Source: DASWNP01 sp036399175 (lineage in GTDB: Bacteria > Acidobacteriota > Blastocatellia > Pyrinomonadales > Pyrinomonadaceae). Taken from it: a DNA stretch of 53,823 nt. A program made the translations under genes and the position numbers. The stretch covers positions 1 through 53,823 of the forward strand of contig DASWNP010000062.1 of NCBI GenBank assembly GCA_036399175.1, read 5' to 3'. The notes below the pieces were generated by a model. That model was not told where the DNA came from, searched no databases, and saw only the letters and a list, made by a program, of their open reading frames with translations. Every line of letters begins with the position of its first letter. The first letter of the stretch is position 1. Shown in pieces: positions 1 to 9,958 of this stretch.

Positions 1-1047
<1,047 letters not shown>

Positions 1048-1060
1048 TGTTCCTGAAACC

Positions 1061-3763
1061 TTACCTTTGATGATTCGTTCGTCCGCCGTTTGTGACGTAA
1101 ATTTTCCGACCGATGATTTGAGAGAGCGCCTGTGCGAGCGTGCGATGAGTGCGCATGCCTTTGAGGTCGAGGCCGAGGCCGACGAGGCTCTGAGCGGCGT
1201 GAGGCCCGACGCCCGTGACGATGGCCTCCGCGCCGACGAGGCGGAGCGCCATCACGAGGTTGCTCAGGTTGGCGACGGCGTGCGAGTCGATGAGACGCGC
1301 GCCCGTGATGTCGATGATGCAGGCGCGTGCGCCCGTGCGTCTGACTTCGTTGAGGGCGGCGTCCATTGCGCGCTGCATGCGCTCGGTATCGAGCGAGCCG
1401 ATGATGGGCACGATGAGGACGCCTTCCCAGACGGGCACGACCGGCGTGGAAACCTCTTCGAGCATTCGCTCGCGCTCGCTGCTCAGTTGCACGAGCCTCT
1501 CTTCGACGAGGTGACGCTCGATGCCCTGCGCGATGGTGTTGGCGATGGAAGAGAGCGTTTCCAAAGTGTCGTCGGCGAGGGGCTGGCGCGCGAACATCGC
1601 CACGACGCCGAGCAGCCTGTCGCCGACGAGGAGCGGATAGCCCGCGAACGCCTGCATCCCCTCGCGCTCAGCCCACTCCTGGTCGCCGACCTGCGAGTCG
1701 CCGATGACGGAGTTGGTCAGGTGCGGCTCGCGCGTGGCGGCGATACGACCGATTTTGAACTGCCCGACGGGGACGCGTCCGTGCGCGCCGTCGAGATGAG
1801 TGTAGAGCCCTGCGCTGGCCTGTAGCTCAAGCAGTTCTTCTTCTTCGTTCAGAGTCCAGATGCGCGCGAAGGCGGCGTCGAGGTGTTTGACCAGAGCTTC
1901 GGCGCAGCGTTGGAGCACGTAGCTGAGGCTGTCACGACCGGCCAGATGCACGCCTATCTCCGCGCCGAGCGCCGACTGGCGCGAACGCCTGAACAGCTCG
2001 GCTTCCGCCTCTTTGCGCTCGGTGATGTCTGTATTCGTGCCGAACCAGCGCGTGATTTTTCCTTCGGCGTCGCGTAAGGGGAGCGCTCGTCCGAGATGCC
2101 ATCGATAGTTTTGGTCGGAGGCACGCCGGAGTCGGAACTCGATTTCGTAGGTCTCGCCGGTTTCGAGCGAGTGCTGCCAGCGCCGGAGGCAGGGCTCAAC
2201 GTCGTCGGGGTGCACCATCTCGCGCCAGCCCCAGCCGAGCACCTGCTCTTTCGTGCTGCCGAAGTAATCGAGCACGCGCTGGTTGACGTAGTCGAGCGCG
2301 CCGTCGGGCGTCGCCGTCCAGACCTGCTGCGGGATGGCCTCGGTCAGAAAACGATAGTGCTCTTCGCTCTCGGCGGCGCGTGCGCGCTCGCGCTCGGCGG
2401 CTTCAAACAGACGCGCGTTATCGACGGCGACCGCCGCCTGCGCCGCGAGGCCGACGACCAACTGCTCGTCGCGCGCCGTGAAGACGCCCACGTCCGGGTG
2501 TCCGAAGAAGAGGCCGCCGAGCACTTCGCCCGAGCGCGAGATGACGGGCACGGCCAGATAGCTCGTCACCGGCAGGTGTCCTTCGGGCATGCCGTAGTAA
2601 GGCGAATTCTTGCCGTAGCGCGGGTCGAGTTTTACGTCGTCAATCCTGAGCACGCCTTCGCCTCGAAAGGTTGGGCCGAAGAGGTCTGTGGCGCGCGGCA
2701 TAGGGAAATGCGCGAAGGCTTCGCGCGGCACGCCCGACAGTGTGTAGAGCATGTAGGAAGCGCCCTCTTCGTTGAGCACGTTGTAGAAGAAGGAGCCGAA
2801 GTGTGCGCCCGTCAGCTCCGTCGCCGCGTCGGTCACGGCCTGAACGATTTTGTGCAGGTCAAGCTCGGCGGCGAGCATTCGCCCGATGCGGTTGACCGTC
2901 TCGACCGTCTCTTTCTGCTCGCGCAATTCGTCTTCGGCGCGCTTGAGGTTCGTGATGTCACGAAACTCAAGGACAGCGCCGACGGTCTGACCTTCCAACT
3001 CCAGAGGGGCGACCGAATAGGAGACCGGAAAGAGGCTTCCGTCCTTGCGTACAAAGATTTCCTCCTGCTCACGGACGGGCGCGAGCTTGGCCGAAGCGTT
3101 GTCGATGGGACACTCCGACATCGGGTAGGGCGAGCCATCGGGTCGCTTGTAATGGACGGCTTCGTGCAGGGGCTTATCTCTGATTTCGTCGAGCGTGTAG
3201 CCGGTCACCTGCTCGGCCGCCGGGTTCATAAAAGTCGGGCGGCCGTGCTTGTCCATCATAAAGAGACAGGAGGCGGCGTTGTCCGTGATGGTGCGCGTCA
3301 GACGGCTCTGCTGCTCAAGTTCCTGCTCGACGCGCTTGCGGCTCGTCGTGTCACGAAAGGCGAGGACTGCGCCGACGATTGCGCCGTCGGTCGTCACGGG
3401 CGAAGAGATGTAGGAGACCGGAAACGCCTCTCCGTCTTTGCGTATGAAGATGTCTTCCTCGTCTCGATAGACTATCCCCGACTGGATGACGGCGAGCAGC
3501 GGGCACTCTTCGGCGGGCAGAGGCGAGCCGTCGGGGCGTCGGTAATGAATCATCTCGTGCATGTTTTTGCCGAGGAGTTCCGCTTCCGTCCAGCCGAGCA
3601 AATGCTCCGCCGCGCGATTCATAAAACTGACGCGCCCCTCTCGGTCGAGCGCGTAGACGCCCTCGCCCAGAGAGTTCGTCATCGCGCGCGTGAAATCCAA
3701 CTGGCGGCGCAGCCTCTCCTCAGCCCGCGCACGCTTGCCCTCAGATTCTTTCAGAGACGACAT
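1061..3763 (-). CDS. Multi-sensor PAS/GAF protein with C-terminal RsbR-like STAS domain
   Basis: This is a soluble signalling protein of about 900 residues. Reading in order I see two PAS domains (about 15-140 and 145-275, each with the RRPDGSP/KRPDGSP insertion and FRDxT ending), a GAF domain (about 290-450), a third PAS with PAC (about 465-585, ending TDITERKEAE), a second GAF (about 590-750) and a STAS domain (about 775-890). There is no kinase, cyclase or output DNA-binding domain. The STAS motif DITGARLIDSHAVANL and the later HAAQSLVGLGLDL match the RsbR/stressosome type; the two positions that carry phosphorylated Thr in Bacillus RsbR appear as Ser here. I prefer the ATG at 3763 because AAGGAG lies 12 nt before it; an upstream ATG at 3790 in the same frame has no visible ribosome site. 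A role in stress sensing is inferred from the family. Confidence 0.88.
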   Translation of the reverse strand: MSSLKESEGKRARAEERLRRQLDFTRAMTNSLGEGVYALDREGRVSFMNRAAEHLLGWTEAELLGKNMHEMIHYRRPDGSPLPAEECPLLAVIQSGIVYRDEEDIFIRKDGEAFPVSYISSPVTTDGAIVGAVLAFRDTTSRKRVEQELEQQSRLTRTITDNAASCLFMMDKHGRPTFMNPAAEQVTGYTLDEIRDKPLHEAVHYKRPDGSPYPMSECPIDNASAKLAPVREQEEIFVRKDGSLFPVSYSVAPLELEGQTVGAVLEFRDITNLKRAEDELREQKETVETVNRIGRMLAAELDLHKIVQAVTDAATELTGAHFGSFFYNVLNEEGASYMLYTLSGVPREAFAHFPMPRATDLFGPTFRGEGVLRIDDVKLDPRYGKNSPYYGMPEGHLPVTSYLAVPVISRSGEVLGGLFFGHPDVGVFTARDEQLVVGLAAQAAVAVDNARLFEAAERERARAAESEEHYRFLTEAIPQQVWTATPDGALDYVNQRVLDYFGSTKEQVLGWGWREMVHPDDVEPCLRRWQHSLETGETYEIEFRLRRASDQNYRWHLGRALPLRDAEGKITRWFGTNTDITERKEAEAELFRRSRQSALGAEIGVHLAGRDSLSYVLQRCAEALVKHLDAAFARIWTLNEEEELLELQASAGLYTHLDGAHGRVPVGQFKIGRIAATREPHLTNSVIGDSQVGDQEWAEREGMQAFAGYPLLVGDRLLGVVAMFARQPLADDTLETLSSIANTIAQGIERHLVEERLVQLSSERERMLEEVSTPVVPVWEGVLIVPIIGSLDTERMQRAMDAALNEVRRTGARACIIDITGARLIDSHAVANLSNLVMALRLVGAEAIVTGVGPHAAQSLVGLGLDLKGMRTHRTLAQALSQIIGRKIYVTNGGRTNHQR

Positions 3764-3816
3764 GGAGACCGGGTTCTCCTTAGTTTGCATAACAAGACTG
3801 ATTCAAAAGCAATTCA

Positions 3817-3950
3817 AACAGGGATGGAAAAGCAAGTAGGAAGGCGGAAGGATGAAGGCGGAATAGAAGCCCTTTCATAAAAGACCTTTCAGCTTCTTCA
3901 GAGACTTTCCGCCTTCCGCCTTCATACTTCATCCTTGCTTTCCTTCCCTG
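3817..3950. repeat. Heptamer inverted-repeat element E1 (AAGGCGG/AAGGATG word)
   Basis: Left arm 3817-3864 and right arm 3907-3950 are imperfect complements made of 7-nt words (AAGGCGG, AAGGATG, AAGGCGG). Outer arm parts (AACAGGGATGGAAAAGCAAG against its complement) continue the pairing. It fills the gap between the PAS/STAS gene and the stop of the Nudix-MBL gene; the right arm touches that TAA at 3951-3953. Its loop and arms closely resemble element E20 at 48.8 kb. Confidence 0.85.
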
Positions 3951-5657
3951 TTAATTTTCTTGGCTGAGAGCGCGGTAAGCGTCGCTTTCGTGCTCGACGA
4001 GCCCGTCCGTTTGAAGCTTTTCCAGGTGCGCGATGACGGAGCGTTCGGCCATCGAGTGCATCTTTGGATGAACGTCTGTGTAGACGCGCGCGACTATCTC
4101 GGAAGGGGTCGTTGCGCCCGCGCGCACCGCCGCGAGAATGTTTCGCTCGCGCTCGATGCGATGCGCGATGTATTCGTCTATCTTCTCGCGCGGGCTGCCG
4201 ATGGCGGGCCCGTGTGCGCCGAGAAGCAGGCGCAGCTTCGGCAAATCGCGCAGGCGTTCGAGCGAGCGCAGGTAGTCTCCGACGTTGCCTTCGGGCGGGT
4301 CGATGATGGAAGAGCCGAGGCCGACGATGTTATCGCCGGTGATGAGCGTGCCGGAGGCTTCGTCGTAGAAACAGAGATGGCCGCGCGCGTGGCCGGGCGT
4401 GTGCATGGCGCGCAAAGCGATGCGCGGCTCGCCCGCAAGCTCAATCATCTCGCCGTCTTCGATGTGGCGCTCGATGCGGATTTTCCCTTCGAGCGCCTCG
4501 GCCGTCAGGCGATGCGCGGCGACTCTCACGTCTCCGCCGAGATGTGCCCTGAGAGCTTCGACGCCGCCGATGTGGTCTGGGTGCAGGTGCGTCAGGATAA
4601 GCTCGCGGACGCTGCGGCCTTCACTTCTCAACTCGTCGATGCAGGAGGCGAGCGCCCCCTGTTCGTCTTCGTAGGGCGAGGCCGGGTCGATGACGACCAG
4701 CTCGCGCCCGCCGACGATGTAGCAGTTCGTCGTCGTGAAAGGCGGCTTGGTCGGCGTGCGGACGGGAAAGCAGATGAAGCCGGGCGCGAACTCTATGCGG
4801 CGCACCGGCTCGCGTCTGGCCTGCGGCACGCTCAGGAAACGCTCGACCACGTCGGCGGTCAAACCTCCGGCGAGCACCTTCAGAGAATGGAGAACGGGCG
4901 GCGCGACCAGTATCTCGCCGCGCTGCCAGCGCTCGACGGCCACGTCGGCGCGCATCCACTCGCCGGTCTCAAACTCGCCGGTCAAAATTCTCGGCTCCTG
5001 CTTGCGCGGGCAATCGGCCATGAAGAAGAGCGTATCGAAGCGTCGGGGGCTGAAGGGCGGCGTCACCCAGCGCCCGACGAAGCGAAAGTCGCGCGCGTCC
5101 AGGTGCAGTCCGTAATGGTCGAGCAGCTCGACGAAGGACATGCGCTCGGACTGAAAATCGTCGAGCAGCGATGCCAACTGCCCGCGCGTCAGCTTCTCCA
5201 TGCCGCGTGCGACGAGCACGCCCAATTCCTCGAACAGCTCGCGCGCCGCGCAGGCCATCATCGAGGGCACGTCGGCGTCGTCGCCCGCGTAGCCCTCGAC
5301 TCGCACCTCTGCGTCCGACGCGTCGCGCTGGCCGCCCGGAAAGGCGTAGAAGCCGCCGAGGAAAGCGAGCCGCGCCGAGCGACGCGCCAGAAACACTTCG
5401 GGCACGCCGAAGCCTTCTGCGCTCGCAGCGTCCGCCCGGTCGGCGTCGCTGCTGCTGCTCGCGCCGCGCAGGAGAATGACGGCGGCGGCATCCTTCGGCG
5501 TCGCCGGTTCGGCGCGCTTCGGGGCAGTCGTCTCCGCGTCTCGGGTTGGAGCTTGAGGGTCGATAGCTTCGCTCACGATAAAATCGGTCGTCCTCTGCGG
5601 GTCGGTGGCGTCAAGGATTATGCAGCCGTCGCCCGTGCGAAAATATTTCGCGGGCAT
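3951..5657 (-). CDS. Nudix hydrolase fused to metallo-beta-lactamase (LACTB2-like) hydrolase
   Basis: This protein of 568 residues has two catalytic halves. Residues about 55-290 form a Nudix domain: GGFYAFPGGQRD followed, after an insertion of roughly 20 residues, by ARELFEELGVL, which holds the RExxEExG metal-binding core (as in NUDT7/NUDT19-like enzymes with a stretched box). Residues about 300-565 form a metallo-beta-lactamase fold with HLHPDHIGG (HxHxDH), downstream AAHR, TPGHARGH and TGDNIVGLG metal-ligand motifs and a C-terminal winged-helix-like tail as in LACTB2. Nudix domains cleave nucleoside-diphosphate-linked compounds or CoA; LACTB2-like proteins cleave RNA or thioesters. A substrate cannot be named. 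The ATG at 5657 is used rather than the adjacent in-frame TTG. Confidence 0.88.
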   Translation of the reverse strand: MPAKYFRTGDGCIILDATDPQRTTDFIVSEAIDPQAPTRDAETTAPKRAEPATPKDAAAVILLRGASSSSDADRADAASAEGFGVPEVFLARRSARLAFLGGFYAFPGGQRDASDAEVRVEGYAGDDADVPSMMACAARELFEELGVLVARGMEKLTRGQLASLLDDFQSERMSFVELLDHYGLHLDARDFRFVGRWVTPPFSPRRFDTLFFMADCPRKQEPRILTGEFETGEWMRADVAVERWQRGEILVAPPVLHSLKVLAGGLTADVVERFLSVPQARREPVRRIEFAPGFICFPVRTPTKPPFTTTNCYIVGGRELVVIDPASPYEDEQGALASCIDELRSEGRSVRELILTHLHPDHIGGVEALRAHLGGDVRVAAHRLTAEALEGKIRIERHIEDGEMIELAGEPRIALRAMHTPGHARGHLCFYDEASGTLITGDNIVGLGSSIIDPPEGNVGDYLRSLERLRDLPKLRLLLGAHGPAIGSPREKIDEYIAHRIERERNILAAVRAGATTPSEIVARVYTDVHPKMHSMAERSVIAHLEKLQTDGLVEHESDAYRALSQEN

Positions 5658-5875
5658 CAAAGTTTCGTCGCAAATTGAACGGGAGAGAGACAGTATAACA
5701 TCTCCCCCGCCGCGAACGCCTCGCCGGACAAGCTACAGGAGCGACTGGCAAGTCAGCCTGTTTTTATCCGGTCAGCCTCTCGTTTCTCCGGCGAGCAGTT
5801 AGCACACGCTTCCGGCGAAGATGAACGCCGAGCCCTCTCACGTTTATCTTCAAAACTGCGCCGGAGAACTCGCCT

Positions 5876-6817
5876 TCAGGATTGTTCCGAAGAACTGGCC
5901 GCCTGCGCTCGCTCCGGCTCTTCCTCGCCCTCTCTCTTAACTTCGACCGGCAGCCTCTCCGCGCGCACTCGCGGCGCGAGCGCCAGAGGCTCGATGCCCG
6001 CTTCCCTGAGCGCGCCTGCGACCGCCTGCGTCACCTCTTCTCTCAACTGCGCGCGGTCGAGCCGACGCGGATTGCACCAGTAACGCCCTTCGAGACGGAC
6101 GAGCCCCGGCTGCTGCGCGTCCTCGCGCCGCACGACCGACTCGGCGCGCCCCTTCAGCTTCTCCTGCTCGGCGAGCACGCGCGCGATAATCTCACGCGCG
6201 CCTTCCACGTCAGCCCCCGCGCCGACGCCCACCTCCACCGTCTCGCAGACGAGCTGCGCCGCAGTGTTGTTGTTGACGACGACTTCCGTGATGAGCTTCG
6301 TGTTCGGAATGACGATGGTGCGCCCGTCGTAGGCGCGCACGAGCGTATCGCGGATGCGGATGGTGGTAATCGTTCCTTCATACTCGCCCATCTTTATCTG
6401 GTCGCCGATATTGAAGGGACGATAGACGAGCAGCATGATGCCCGACAGGAGATTTGAGAGCACGTCCTTCAACGCGAAGCCGAGCGCGAAGCCCGTCAGC
6501 CCGAGCCCCGCGATGAGCGCGCTCACGTCCAGCCCCATCGCGGGCAGCGCGGTCAGGATACCGAGGATGAGTATGACCGTGTAGAAGACGCGTGAGAGCA
6601 GCAGCACGACGCCCGTATCGGCGTGAACGCGCGTGGCCGTGTAAGCGATGATGCGCTTTCCCGTCCAGGCGATGATGAAGAAGACGGCGAAGACAATCGC
6701 GCCCGTCAGGATATGCTCTCGGGCGGCCAGCACGCGCTCGTACAGACCCGTGAAGACCTCCCCGGCCGAAGGCGGCAAGGCGGGCGTCGGCACGGGCTGC
6801 TGAAACAGAAATGGCAT
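5876..6817 (-). CDS. Small-conductance mechanosensitive channel, MscS family
   Basis: A 313-residue inner-membrane protein. Three hydrophobic helices are visible at about 38-56, 70-92 and 97-117; the last is glycine/alanine-rich (ALIAGLGLTGFALGFALKDVLSNLLSG), the pore-lining TM3 signature of MscS. It is followed by the MscS beta domain, YRPFNIGDQIKMGEYEGTITTIRIRDTLVRAYDGRTIVIPN (seen in pieces), and a C-terminal alpha/beta domain ending in a charged tail. The channel opens under membrane tension on hypo-osmotic shock, releasing small solutes. Length is close to the usual 280-330. The gene stands alone; the 215 nt downstream (5661-5875) hold no convincing gene or terminator. Confidence 0.93.
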   Translation of the reverse strand: MPFLFQQPVPTPALPPSAGEVFTGLYERVLAAREHILTGAIVFAVFFIIAWTGKRIIAYTATRVHADTGVVLLLSRVFYTVILILGILTALPAMGLDVSALIAGLGLTGFALGFALKDVLSNLLSGIMLLVYRPFNIGDQIKMGEYEGTITTIRIRDTLVRAYDGRTIVIPNTKLITEVVVNNNTAAQLVCETVEVGVGAGADVEGAREIIARVLAEQEKLKGRAESVVRREDAQQPGLVRLEGRYWCNPRRLDRAQLREEVTQAVAGALREAGIEPLALAPRVRAERLPVEVKREGEEEPERAQAASSSEQS

Positions 6818-6835
6818 AGGGAAAATGCGGAAGCA

Positions 6836-6914
6836 GTTTTCAGTTTTCGGTTTTCAGTTTTCAGCAGAAGGCGTTCGGCTCTTTTCTGAAAACTGAAAAC
6901 CGAAAACTGAAAAC
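6836..6914. repeat. Heptamer inverted-repeat element E2 (GTTTTCA word)
   Basis: Arms 6836-6864 and 6886-6914 are a perfect 29-nt inverted repeat built of GTTTTCA/GTTTTCG heptamers, with a 21-nt loop. It lies between the start of the MscS gene (6817) and the TAA of the sulfite-oxidase-like gene (6916-6918); the arm ends one nucleotide before that stop codon. The hairpin would form in the transcript leaving the sulfite-oxidase-like gene. Confidence 0.9.
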
Positions 6915-6915
6915 T

Positions 6916-7602
6916 TTACTCCTGCCAGCGAAAGCGTTCGCCGTCGCCGCCGTTCCAGGGATTGCCGCGCATGTGGTAGCCGCCTTCTTCCCAGAAACCG
7001 GCCTGGTCTTGTTCGAGGAAGCGGACGCCCTTGACCCACTTGGCCGACTTCCATGCGTAGAGCTGCGGCACGATGAGACGCACGGGGCCGCCGTGTTCGG
7101 GCGGGATGGGGTTGCCGTCGTGCGACCAGGCGAAGAGTGCATCTTCGGCGAGGAAATACTCGACGGGGAGGTTGGTCGTCCAGCCGTAATCGTAAGCTTC
7201 GGCGACGACGAATTTCGCTTCCGGCTTGAGACCGACGAGCTGCGCCAGCTCGCGCGTCGAGACGCCGCTCCACACGTTGTCGAGCCGCGACCAGCGCGTC
7301 ACGCAATGAAAGTCTGCGTAGACTTTCACCGAAGGCAGTTGCAGAAACTCGTCGAGCGTCCATTTGAGAGGCCGCTCGACGAGTCCCTTGACTTCAAACG
7401 TCCAGTTGGCGAGGTCAATCTCGGGCGTGCCGTGCGCGTCGAGCACAGGCCACTTGCGCGTGCGCGTCTGTCCCGGCGGAATGCGATTCTCGCGTCGCGT
7501 GTCCGGGCTGATGATGGCCTCCGGGTCTTCAATCTCTTCGGCCTTGCGCGGCTCGCCCTGCTGGTAATCCGGGTCTTTGAAAAGTCCGCTGAGAAAACTC
7601 AT
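6916..7602 (-). CDS. Sulfite-oxidase-like molybdopterin-dependent oxidoreductase
   Basis: This 228-residue protein is a compact single-domain member of the sulfite oxidase/MsrP (YedY) superfamily. The molybdenum-ligand cysteine is Cys100 in ADFHCVTRWSRLDNVWSGV, followed by EHGGPVRLIVPQLYAWKSAKWVKGVRFL, the typical molybdopterin-binding stretch. It lacks both the dimerisation domain of true sulfite oxidase and a Tat signal, so it is probably cytoplasmic, unlike periplasmic MsrP. The start at 7602 has GAGG 8 nt upstream. The reaction is not known for this subfamily. The gene lies between two heptamer elements (E2 downstream, E3 upstream). Confidence 0.9.
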   Translation of the reverse strand: MSFLSGLFKDPDYQQGEPRKAEEIEDPEAIISPDTRRENRIPPGQTRTRKWPVLDAHGTPEIDLANWTFEVKGLVERPLKWTLDEFLQLPSVKVYADFHCVTRWSRLDNVWSGVSTRELAQLVGLKPEAKFVVAEAYDYGWTTNLPVEYFLAEDALFAWSHDGNPIPPEHGGPVRLIVPQLYAWKSAKWVKGVRFLEQDQAGFWEEGGYHMRGNPWNGGDGERFRWQE

Positions 7603-7612
7603 GTGGATACCT

Positions 7613-7715
7613 CAAGCTTTCAGCAATCAGTAGTCAGCTTTCAGCCGAACAAAAACTTCAACTCTCGAAGGACGCCGTTTTAAGCTGAACGCTGATAGCT
7701 GATTGCTGAAAGCTT
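7613..7715. repeat. Heptamer inverted-repeat element E3 (TCAGCAA word)
   Basis: Arms 7613-7645 and 7682-7715 are imperfect complements of 7-nt words TCAGCAA, TCAGTAG, TCAGCTT. The loop is 36 nt. It begins 2 nt beyond the stop of the 142-residue unknown gene and ends 10 nt before the start of the sulfite-oxidase-like gene. The same word is used at E14 (41.5 kb) and E18 (46.9 kb). Confidence 0.85.
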
Positions 7716-7717
7716 CC

Positions 7718-8146
7718 TTACTTCTTCGTCGATTTCTCCGCCAGTCGCATCAGGTCTTCGGGCATCCATTTGCCGACGCCTTTTTCGATTGAGCCTTTGA
7801 TGCCGACGCTGCGGTCGTGCCAATCGTCGGCTGTGCCGGGACGCCCGCGCTCGCGCTCGTAGCGGTCGGTCTGCTCAAAGCTGAGCATGATGCCGTTGAT
7901 AATCTCCGGCCAGTCTTCCTGCTGGATGCCGCGACGCACGAGCGAGAGTCCGGCTGACCAGTCCTCTTCGGGCGCGCGCGCGTCCTGTTCGGGGATAGTC
8001 AGATTGTAGAGCGGCGGCATGGGAGCGCCCCTGTACTCGCCGAGCAGCCGCGCACGCAAATCCTTGAGCGACATCTGCGGATTCTCGCGCCTGAGAGCCT
8101 GCGCCCGCCGGAAGATGTCCGACACGGTCGTTTCGTCTTGAGCCAT
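7718..8146 (-). CDS. Conserved-looking hypothetical protein, 142 aa
   Basis: I do not recognise this protein. It is soluble, charged and tryptophan-containing with no signal peptide or membrane segment. The N-terminal 35 residues look helical (SDIFRRAQALRRENPQMSLKDLRARLL), the middle is acidic with IPEQDARAPEEDWSAGL, and the C-terminus ends in lysines. The start at 8146 has GAGGGGAG about 13 nt upstream and codon use matches neighbours, so it is a real gene. It probably shares a transcript with the sulfite-oxidase-like gene downstream, though element E3 lies between them. Confidence 0.75.
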   Translation of the reverse strand: MAQDETTVSDIFRRAQALRRENPQMSLKDLRARLLGEYRGAPMPPLYNLTIPEQDARAPEEDWSAGLSLVRRGIQQEDWPEIINGIMLSFEQTDRYERERGRPGTADDWHDRSVGIKGSIEKGVGKWMPEDLMRLAEKSTKK

Positions 8147-8204
8147 CGCTTCGGAAACACTCCCCTCGATTTTTTCTCTTTTCGGTCTTGAATCTAATGT
8201 ATAT

Positions 8205-8352
8205 CAAAAAGCGGTAAATCGTGAATCGTAAATCGTAAATAGAAAGAGCCGGGCAAGCGTGAGTCGGCAACGTCGAAAGGCGCGAACCGGTTTTCACTAT
8301 TCACGATTGACGATTCACGATTTACTGCTTTTTACGATTCACGATTTACGAG
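8205..8352. repeat. Heptamer inverted-repeat element E4 (GTAAATC word)
   Basis: Left arm 8205-8243 (GTAAATC/GTGAATC words) and a longer right arm about 8297-8352 (complementary words in two blocks) flank a GC-rich spacer. Unlike most copies it lies between two divergent gene starts (8146 minus, 8442 plus). The right arm is open in frame with the downstream protease and produces a false N-terminal extension. Confidence 0.85.
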
Positions 8353-8441
8353 CTTGCGCTCGGGGCATATTCGCCTGCATGATGCTGGTTCATAAAATTG
8401 AAGCCAATCGAGGAGCTATCAAACGAGGGGGGAATATTTCT

Positions 8442-9815
8442 GTGCCTGATACTATCTCTTTAGAGCCGAGCGCGCATCATTCGGACGTTCCGGCGGGACG
8501 GCCTGTGTGTTCGGTGTGCGGGCGTGAATCGGCTGACGGGCTGGTCTCGCTGGATTCGATTTCGGATGAGATTAAGCCAATCGTCGCGGCGAACGCGCCG
8601 GGCGGCGCGCTGGTCTCTTCGCTCTGCCCGCGCTGCGTGAATCTGTTCGAGCGCGCGTGGATTCAGCTCAGGGCGGACGCGGCCATCTTCGAGCAGGGCG
8701 GGCGCGTGCTGCCGACGCCTCTGAGGCTCGACAGCGACGAGCGTTTCACGGGTAGCGGCGTAACCATCGCCTTCCTCGATTCAGGCTTCTACGCGCACCC
8801 GGATTTGACCACGCCGAAGAGCCGCATCCTCGCCTATCACAACATCGTCGTCGGAGGCGCATCGACTTTGGAGACGACCGACCCGTCGAGCTGGCATGGC
8901 ATGATGACCTCGGTCGTGGCCGCCGGAAACGGCTCGAAGTCAAACGGCTTCTATCGAAGCATCGCGCCCGGCTCGAACGTCGTGCTGGTGAAGGTCAGCA
9001 AGTCCGGGCGCATCACGGAGCGAGAGATTCAGACCGGACTCGAATGGGTCTTGAAGCACCGCGAAGAGTACGGCATACGCATCGTCAACATCTCGGCGGG
9101 CGGCGACGAAAACGAGTCGTACCTGCACAACTCGCTTTCGCGCGCCGTCGAGGACGCCGTGCGCGAGGGGCTCATCGTGGTCTGCGCCGTCGGTAACGCA
9201 GGGATGCTGCCCGGTCATCCCGTGCTGCCTCCGGCCTCCGCGCCGTCGTGCATCGCCGTCGGCGGACTCGACGACCAGAACTCGCTCGACCGCGCGCGTC
9301 GAGGCATGTATCGCTCTTCCTACGGGCCGACCGTTGACGGATTGCAGAAGCCCGAAGTTATCGCGCCCGGCATCTGGGTTCCCGCGCCCATCCTGCCGCA
9401 CACGCCGACCGCCGCCGAAGCGGAGCTTTACGCCAAGCTCGACCGCGCGCCCGATAGCGAGCTGCGCCTGACCATCGAAGCCAACGCCGAAGTTGACCCA
9501 GACCTCTACGACGCGCGCGATTTGCCGACGCACCTGCTGCGCCATCTCATCACCATCAAGCTTCACGAAGGCGACGTTATCAGCGAGCACTACAAATACG
9601 TGGACGGCACTTCGTTTGCCGCGCCCATCGTCTCTTCCATCATCGCCTGCATGCTCGAAGCCAATCCGAAGCTGACGCCGCAGCAGGTCAAGCGCATCCT
9701 CATCGAGACGGCTGAGCGCCTGCCCGCCATCGAAATCGACCGGCAGGGCTGGGGCGTGGTCGCGCCGCGCCGCGCGGTCGAGCTGGCGCTCGCGCTGCGT
9801 CCTGTCATCGCCTGA
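8442..9815 (+). CDS. Subtilisin-family (S8) serine peptidase with N-terminal four-cysteine zinc ribbon
   Basis: A 457-residue protein starting at GTG 8442, chosen because AGGGGGG lies 9 nt upstream; the open frame continues upstream only through element E4. Residues 23-65 hold CSVC...CPRC, a probable zinc ribbon. The subtilase domain follows with Asp113 (FLDSGFYAHPD), His152 (WHGMMTS, a variant of the usual HGTHV), oxyanion Asn252 (VGNAG) and Ser391 (GTSFAAP). About 70 extra residues, rich in charged side chains, separate the APG motif from the serine block. There is no signal peptide, so the enzyme is probably cytoplasmic, which is uncommon for subtilases. Its target is unknown. An alpha/beta hydrolase gene follows 143 nt later on the same strand. 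Confidence 0.9.
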   Translation: MPDTISLEPSAHHSDVPAGRPVCSVCGRESADGLVSLDSISDEIKPIVAANAPGGALVSSLCPRCVNLFERAWIQLRADAAIFEQGGRVLPTPLRLDSDERFTGSGVTIAFLDSGFYAHPDLTTPKSRILAYHNIVVGGASTLETTDPSSWHGMMTSVVAAGNGSKSNGFYRSIAPGSNVVLVKVSKSGRITEREIQTGLEWVLKHREEYGIRIVNISAGGDENESYLHNSLSRAVEDAVREGLIVVCAVGNAGMLPGHPVLPPASAPSCIAVGGLDDQNSLDRARRGMYRSSYGPTVDGLQKPEVIAPGIWVPAPILPHTPTAAEAELYAKLDRAPDSELRLTIEANAEVDPDLYDARDLPTHLLRHLITIKLHEGDVISEHYKYVDGTSFAAPIVSSIIACMLEANPKLTPQQVKRILIETAERLPAIEIDRQGWGVVAPRRAVELALALRPVIA

Positions 9816-9958
9816 TTGCCATCGGAAAATCTCCGCGTGTGAATTACATCAACACCCCCTATCTTCGCCGCTTGCCTCGCGTGCGCCCGCGCCTTTAGGA
9901 TTGATGGCTCATCGCTTGGGCGGGAAAATTTCGATTCGTAAGAGGGTAGACCACAGAC

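Noticed and set aside
2096..3880. 594-residue open frame on the plus strand opposite the PAS/STAS gene
   Set aside because: High-GC antisense shadow: Arg/Ala/Val-rich, no recognisable domain, no ribosome site, and the minus-strand gene has clear domains.
3960..5678. 572-residue plus-strand open frame opposite the Nudix-MBL gene
   Set aside because: Antisense shadow; codon pattern and composition are complementary to the real gene.
6836..6914. E2 hairpin considered as an ordinary intrinsic terminator
   Set aside because: The stem is 29 bp of AT-rich heptamers without a T tract and belongs by structure to the repeat family, though it may still affect transcript ends.
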